Below are positions 61,407-64,000 of a DNA stretch of 64,000 nt, in pieces. Both the position numbers and the translations under genes were made by a program. The notes below the pieces were generated by a model. It made no database searches and had not been told where the DNA came from. It worked only from the letters and a program-made list of their open reading frames with translations. How positions within the stretch are numbered: the first letter of the stretch is position 1; each line of letters starts with the position of its first letter. This stretch comes from Auanema rhodensis (taxonomy: Eukaryota > Nematoda > Chromadorea > Rhabditida > Rhabditidae), in the NCBI GenBank assembly GCA_964057225.1, contig OZ059894.1, positions 18,816,476 through 18,880,475 on the forward strand, read 5' to 3'.

Positions 61407-64000
61407 TTTGAGTTTCCATGTACACTCAACATTGCTTCCAAAAACATTTTGACAAAAATTTTTTCGAAAAATTTCAAAATAATTTAGCAAAAAGTAGATG
61501 TTTTTAGATTTCATTTTTCAAGGCAAAGACGATGGACAATGTTATTCAACGAAAAAAATAATTCTTCAGGGTGAAAATCGAGGATATAAGTGTGAACTTA
61601 TATCAGTTGATATCTCGGTGCATTTTTAAGCTAGCGCAAATCTGATAACACAGATCGACGCAGCTTAAAAATCCGCATCGAATGCACTATACTACATTGA
61701 GAAACGCTTAATACAAAAATTAGTTATGATCGTTTGAAAAATGATGCATTAGTGTATGTTGAGTTTCCATGTACACTCAACATTGCTTCCAAAAACATTT
61801 TGACAAAAATTTTTTCGAAAAATTTCAAAATAATTTAGCAAAAAGTAGATGTTTTTAGATTCCTTTTTTCAAGGCAAAGACGATGGACAATGTTATTCAA
61901 CGAAAAAAATAATTCTTCAGGGTGAAAATCGAGGATATAAGTGTGAACTTATATCAGTTGATATCTCGGTGCATTTTTAAGCTAGCGCAAATCTGATAAC
62001 ACAGATCGACGCAGCTTAAAAATCCGTATCGAATGCACTATACTACATTGAGAAACGCTTAATACAAAAATTAGTTATGATCGTTTGAAAAATGATGCAT
62101 TAGTGTATGTTGAGTTTCCATGTACACTCAACATTGCTTCCAAAAACATTTTGACAAAAATTTTTTCGAAAAATTTCAAAATAATTTAGCAAAAAGTAGA
62201 TGTTTTTAGATTCCTTTTTTCAAGGCAAAGACGATGGACAACGTTATTCAACGAAAAAATTAATTCTTCAGGGTGAAAATCGAGGATATAAGTGTGAACT
62301 TATATCAGTTGATATCTCGGTGCATTTTTAAGCTAGCGCAAATCTGATAACACAGATCGACGCAGCTTAAAAATCCGCATCGAATGCACTATACTACATT
62401 GAGAAACGCTTAAAACAAAAATTAGTTATGATCGTTTGAAAAATGATGCATTAGTGTATGTTGAGTTTCCATGTACACTCAACATTGCTTCCAAAAACAT
62501 TTTGACAAAAATTTTTTCGAAAAATTTCAAAATAATTTAGCAAAAAGTAGATGTTTTTAGATTCCTTTTTTCAAGGCAAAGACGATGGACAATGTTATTC
62601 AACGAAAAAAATAATTCTTCAGGGTGAAAATCGAGGATATAAGTGTGAACTTATATCAGTTGATATCTCGGTGCATTTTTAAGCTAGCGCAAATCTGATA
62701 ACACAGATCGACGCAGCTTAAAAATCCGTATCGAATGCACTATACTACATTGAGAAACGCTTAATACAAAAATTAGTTATGATCGTTTGAAAAATGATGC
62801 ATTAGTGTATGTTGAGTTTCCATGTACACTCAACATTGCTTCCAAAAACATTTTGACAAAAATTTTTTCGAAAAATTTCAAAATAATTTAGCAAAAAGTA
62901 GATGTTTTTAGATTCCTTTTTTCAAGGCAAAGACGATGGACAATGTTATTCAACGAAAAAAATAATTCTTCAGGGTGAAAATCGAGGATATAAGTGTGAA
63001 CTTATATCAGTTGATATCTCGGTGCATTTTTAAGCTAGCGCAAATCTGATAACACAGATCGACGCAGCTTAAAAATCCGCATCGAATGCACTATACTACA
63101 TTGAGAAACGCTTAATACAAAAATTAGTTATGATCGTTTGAAAAATGATGCATTAGTGTATTTTGAGTTTCCATGTACACTCAACATTGCTTCCAAAAAC
63201 ATTTTGACAAAAATTTTTTCGAAAAATTTCAAAATAATTTAGCAAAAAGTAGATGTTTTTAGATTCCATTTTTCAAGGCAAAGACGATGGACAATGTTAT
63301 TCAACGAAAAAAATAATTCTTCAGGGTGAAAATCGAGGATATAAGTGTGAACTTATATCAGTTGATATCTCGGTGCATTTTTAAGCTAGCGCAAATCTGA
63401 TAACACAGATCGACGCAGCTTAAAAATCCGCATCGAATGCACTATACTACATTGAGAAACGCTTAATACAAAAATTAGTTATGATCGTTTGAAAAATGAT
63501 GCATTAGTGTATGTTGAGTTTCCATGTACACTCAACATTGCTTCCAAAAACATTTTGACAAAAATTTTTTCGAAAAATTTCAAAATAATTTAGCAAAAAG
63601 TAGATGTTTTTAGATTCCTTTTTTCAAGGCAAAGACGATGGACAATGTTATTCAACGAAAAAAATAATTCTTCAGGGTGAAAATCGAGGATATAAGTGTG
63701 AACTTATATCAGTTGATATCTCGGTGCATTTTTAAGCTAGCGCAAATCTGATAACACAGATCGACGCAGCTTAAAAATCCGTATCGAATGCACTATACTA
63801 CATTGAGAAACGCTTAATACAAAAATTAGTTATGATCGTTTGAAAAATGATGCATTAGTGTATGTTGAGTTTCCATGTACACTCAACATTGCTTCCAAAA
63901 ACATTTTGACAAAAATTTTTTCGAAAAATTTCAAAATAATTTAGCAAAAAGTAGATGTTTTTAGATTCCTTTTTTCAAGGCAAAGACGATGGACAACGTT
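61407..64000. repeat. 5-mer higher-order repeat at the right edge (1755 bp)
   Basis: The variants GTATTTTG (61407), CCGTATCG (62027) and ACAACGTT (62242) recur at 63162, 63782 and 63997, exactly 1755 bp (5 x 351) later. The second copy is cut by the window edge. Confidence 0.8.

Larger units (their letters stand above)
13147..64000. repeat. 351-bp satellite DNA array, about 145 monomers
   Basis: Head-to-tail monomers with a constant 351-bp period: starts at GTGAACTTATATC at 13148, 13499, 13850, 14201 and so on; register is still exact at 27188 (40 periods). Monomers differ by only a few bases. Recurrent variants are TTAATTC or AATAATTC, GCGCAAA or GCACAAA, CTGATAAC or CTAATAAC, CCGCATCG or CCGTATCG, GAAAATCG or GAACATCG, and CAAAATAATTTAG with derivatives. 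Rare length variants are a TA insertion in CTTATATATCAG (near 27900, 28250, 32115, 36325) and one T lost near 32026 and 36240. There is no coding potential. 351 bp is about two nucleosome repeats. It lacks resemblance to the Drosophila 359-bp family that I know. The array continues past the window edge. Confidence 0.99.

Noticed and set aside
13147-64000. Regular repeats as a CRISPR array
   Set aside because: The repeat is 351 bp with no unique spacers, in eukaryotic context; it is a satellite.
13147-64000. CENP-B box in the satellite
   Set aside because: The minus strand has TTTCGTTG but the CGGG half of the box is absent, so it is not a functional match.
1-64000. tRNA or rRNA genes
   Set aside because: No cloverleaf or conserved ribosomal segments noticed on either strand by eye.

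Overview
The window holds two things: most of a Polinton (Maverick) DNA transposon, bases 1 to 13146, and a single unbroken satellite array running from 13147 to the right edge. The host is a eukaryote, very likely an invertebrate animal and plausibly an insect. I infer this from the AT-rich DNA, the tiny spliceosomal introns, the protein-primed family B polymerase, the chromodomain integrase and the long high-order satellite. I cannot name the species from the sequence.

Polinton. The left end is off the window; the first 86 bases are the 3' flank of the integrase gene. Minus-strand genes lie close together from 87 to 2792: chromodomain integrase, a 238-aa structural or accessory protein, a 102-aa helical protein and an A32-like packaging ATPase. 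Then come the minor capsid (penton-like) protein on the plus strand, and a minus-strand trio of C2H2 zinc-finger protein, small tail-anchored membrane protein and adenain-like cysteine protease. A short basic virion protein on the plus strand is followed with no gap by the major (double jelly-roll) capsid protein. A large minus-strand DNA polymerase B gene occupies 6885-12103. This is a full replication, packaging, maturation and integration set, so the element is virus-like. All reading frames are open in my gene models, and the only active-site anomaly is in the protease.

Polymerase gene. I propose 14 exons totalling 4110 coding bases (1369 aa), with 12 introns of only 42-46 nt (one GC-AG) and one 579-nt intron. 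Each proposed junction keeps the frame, and two of them complete the polymerase motifs B and C, which are broken in the unspliced reading frames.

Right terminal region. From 12104 to 13146 there is no gene. It contains about five copies of a 55-56 bp tandem repeat and four copies of a roughly 30-bp repeat built on CAGCTG. It ends ...CTACT directly against satellite sequence and is probably the right terminal inverted repeat.

Satellite. About 145 head-to-tail monomers of 351 bp fill 13147-64000. Each monomer carries three notable dyad symmetries. Shared diagnostic variants show higher-order organisation: a 4-mer repeat near 19-22 kb, a tandem 12-mer duplication (4213 bp) at 29-37.6 kb, and 11-, 13- and 5-mer spacings further right. 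The Polinton end falls on the axis of the monomer's 9-bp palindrome, so the element probably inserted into the array at a symmetric target.
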